Source: Leifsonia sp. Leaf264
GTDB taxonomy: Bacteria > Actinomycetota > Actinomycetes > Actinomycetales > Microbacteriaceae
Assembly: GCF_001422325.1 (NCBI RefSeq)
Contig: NZ_LMMR01000002.1
Location: 1-64,000, forward strand
Direction of reading: 5' to 3'
Length of the DNA stretch: 64,000 nt
Of this stretch, positions 63,534 to 64,000 are shown piece by piece. The stretch's first letter is position 1. Each line of letters starts with the position of its first letter. Both the position numbers and the translations under genes were made by a program. The notes beneath the pieces were generated by a model. It saw nothing but the letters and a program-made list of their open reading frames with translations. It searched no databases and had not been told where the DNA came from.

Positions 63534-64000
63534 TCAGCGCCCGGGGTGGGAGCGACGTCGCGTCGCCAGGAGCAGCGCGGCGCCCGCGATGAGCATCAGC
63601 AGGGCAAGGTGCAGGGAGCCGGATGCCGCAACTCCCGTCGACGCCATGGTGCCCGTGCCCGTGCCCGATCCACCGCCGCCGCTCGTCCCGCCGCCAGGGC
63701 TACCCGAATCGCCCGGACTTCCCGGGGTCGGCGTGGGAGACGGCGTCGGTTCCTCCGAGGTCGCTGTCGTGACAGTCACGGTGAAGCTCGACGTCGCGGT
63801 GTTACCCGCGGCATCCGTCGCCGTGCAGGTCACAGTCGAGACGCCGACGGCGAAGGAGGTGCCGGATGCCGGCACGCACTCGACCGTCGGATCGTCTCCC
63901 GAGTTGTCGGTCGCAACGGGGTTCACGAAGTCGACGACCACGGACGGCCCGGGAGTCGTGCGGACGAGATCGGGATTGTCGGCGATCACCGGAGGCTCGA
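63534..64000 (-). CDS. HYR-domain surface protein, C-terminal part only
   Basis: The frame is open across the right window edge, so the N-terminal part lies outside. Reading from the edge: EPPVIADNPDLVRTT, VVVDFVNPVATDNSGDDPTV and VSTVTCTATDAAGNTATSSF form an HYR (immunoglobulin-like) domain with its two cysteines. A Pro/Ser/Thr and Gly/Ser linker follows, then a transmembrane helix (LHLALLMLIAGAALLLA) and RRRSHPGR. MASTGVAASG just before the helix resembles a sorting signal with A-S-T-G in place of LPxTG. A wall- or membrane-anchored adhesin-like protein is likely. Confidence 0.85.
   Translation of the reverse strand, partial: EPPVIADNPDLVRTTPGPSVVVDFVNPVATDNSGDDPTVECVPASGTSFAVGVSTVTCTATDAAGNTATSSFTVTVTTATSEEPTPSPTPTPGSPGDSGSPGGGTSGGGGSGTGTGTMASTGVAASGSLHLALLMLIAGAALLLATRRRSHPGR

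Overview
The window is GC-rich, densely coded DNA from an actinobacterium. It is most likely one of the Microbacteriaceae (Micrococcales). That placement rests on the rrn leader type, the gene families (DUF3151, YhgE/Pip, DUF5979-like surface repeats, DtxR-type regulators, possible F420/LLM enzymes), frequent GTG starts, many apparently leaderless genes, and abundant GGATGC/GCATCC words. No phage, plasmid, insertion sequence, tRNA or CRISPR array was found. It reads as a chromosomal segment with a few fast-evolving surface-protein and repeat regions.

Layout. 1-120 holds the promoter and 5' leader of an rRNA operon that runs leftwards out of the window. 0.4-5.1 kb: apt diverges from purL, which is followed by a lipoprotein and a Nudix hydrolase. 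5.1-11.8 kb: a GNAT gene with a probable 1-base frameshift; a leftward SulP transporter / chorismate mutase / SDR set; a YtrA-type GntR-ABC operon with a near-perfect operator; and an EamA transporter. 11.9-17.9 kb: two acetate-type SSS symporter modules (DUF485-ActP and small membrane protein-ActP2) flank a LytS/LytTR two-component system. 18.8-22.3 kb: a TetR, degenerate ABC ATPase-like protein and YhgE/Pip operon with an operator overlapping its promoter. 22.3-31.7 kb: one 3134-residue surface protein whose C-terminal third is a duplicated five-domain block.

31.9-38.3 kb: purA with a DUF3151 protein, then argG, a carboxylesterase and a SPOUT RNA methyltransferase. 38.3-42.2 kb: a repeat-rich promoter in front of mntH, then a DtxR-family regulator, a HAD phosphatase and an LLM enzyme. 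42.3-47.9 kb: nucleotide genes (pyrE, ribokinase, nucleoside hydrolase) with a septum-formation-domain membrane protein and a ThrE-like exporter. 48.2-50.2 kb: a 40-residue membrane peptide diverging from a LysR gene, then an enoyl-CoA hydratase.

50.3-62.1 kb: a nine-gene leftward operon for reductive pyrimidine (or hydantoin-like) catabolism. It encodes a beta-ureidopropionase-type amidohydrolase, dihydropyrimidinase, an LLM flavin/F420 enzyme, a two-permease ABC importer with an NMT1/THI5-type binding protein, a class III aminotransferase and a CoA-acylating semialdehyde dehydrogenase. A MocR-type regulator diverges from it. Together the enzymes would take a dihydropyrimidine through beta-alanine and malonate semialdehyde to acetyl-CoA. 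No PydA-type dihydropyrimidine dehydrogenase is present. 62.1-64.0 kb: a protein of unknown function between repeat-rich spacers, then the C-terminal end of a HYR-domain surface protein cut by the window edge.

The most interesting items are the Walker-less ABC-like protein tied to YhgE/Pip, the five-domain block duplication in the giant surface protein, the LLM enzyme inside the pyrimidine operon, the four phased 17-bp repeats plus palindrome before mntH, and the REP-like elements that supply stop codons.
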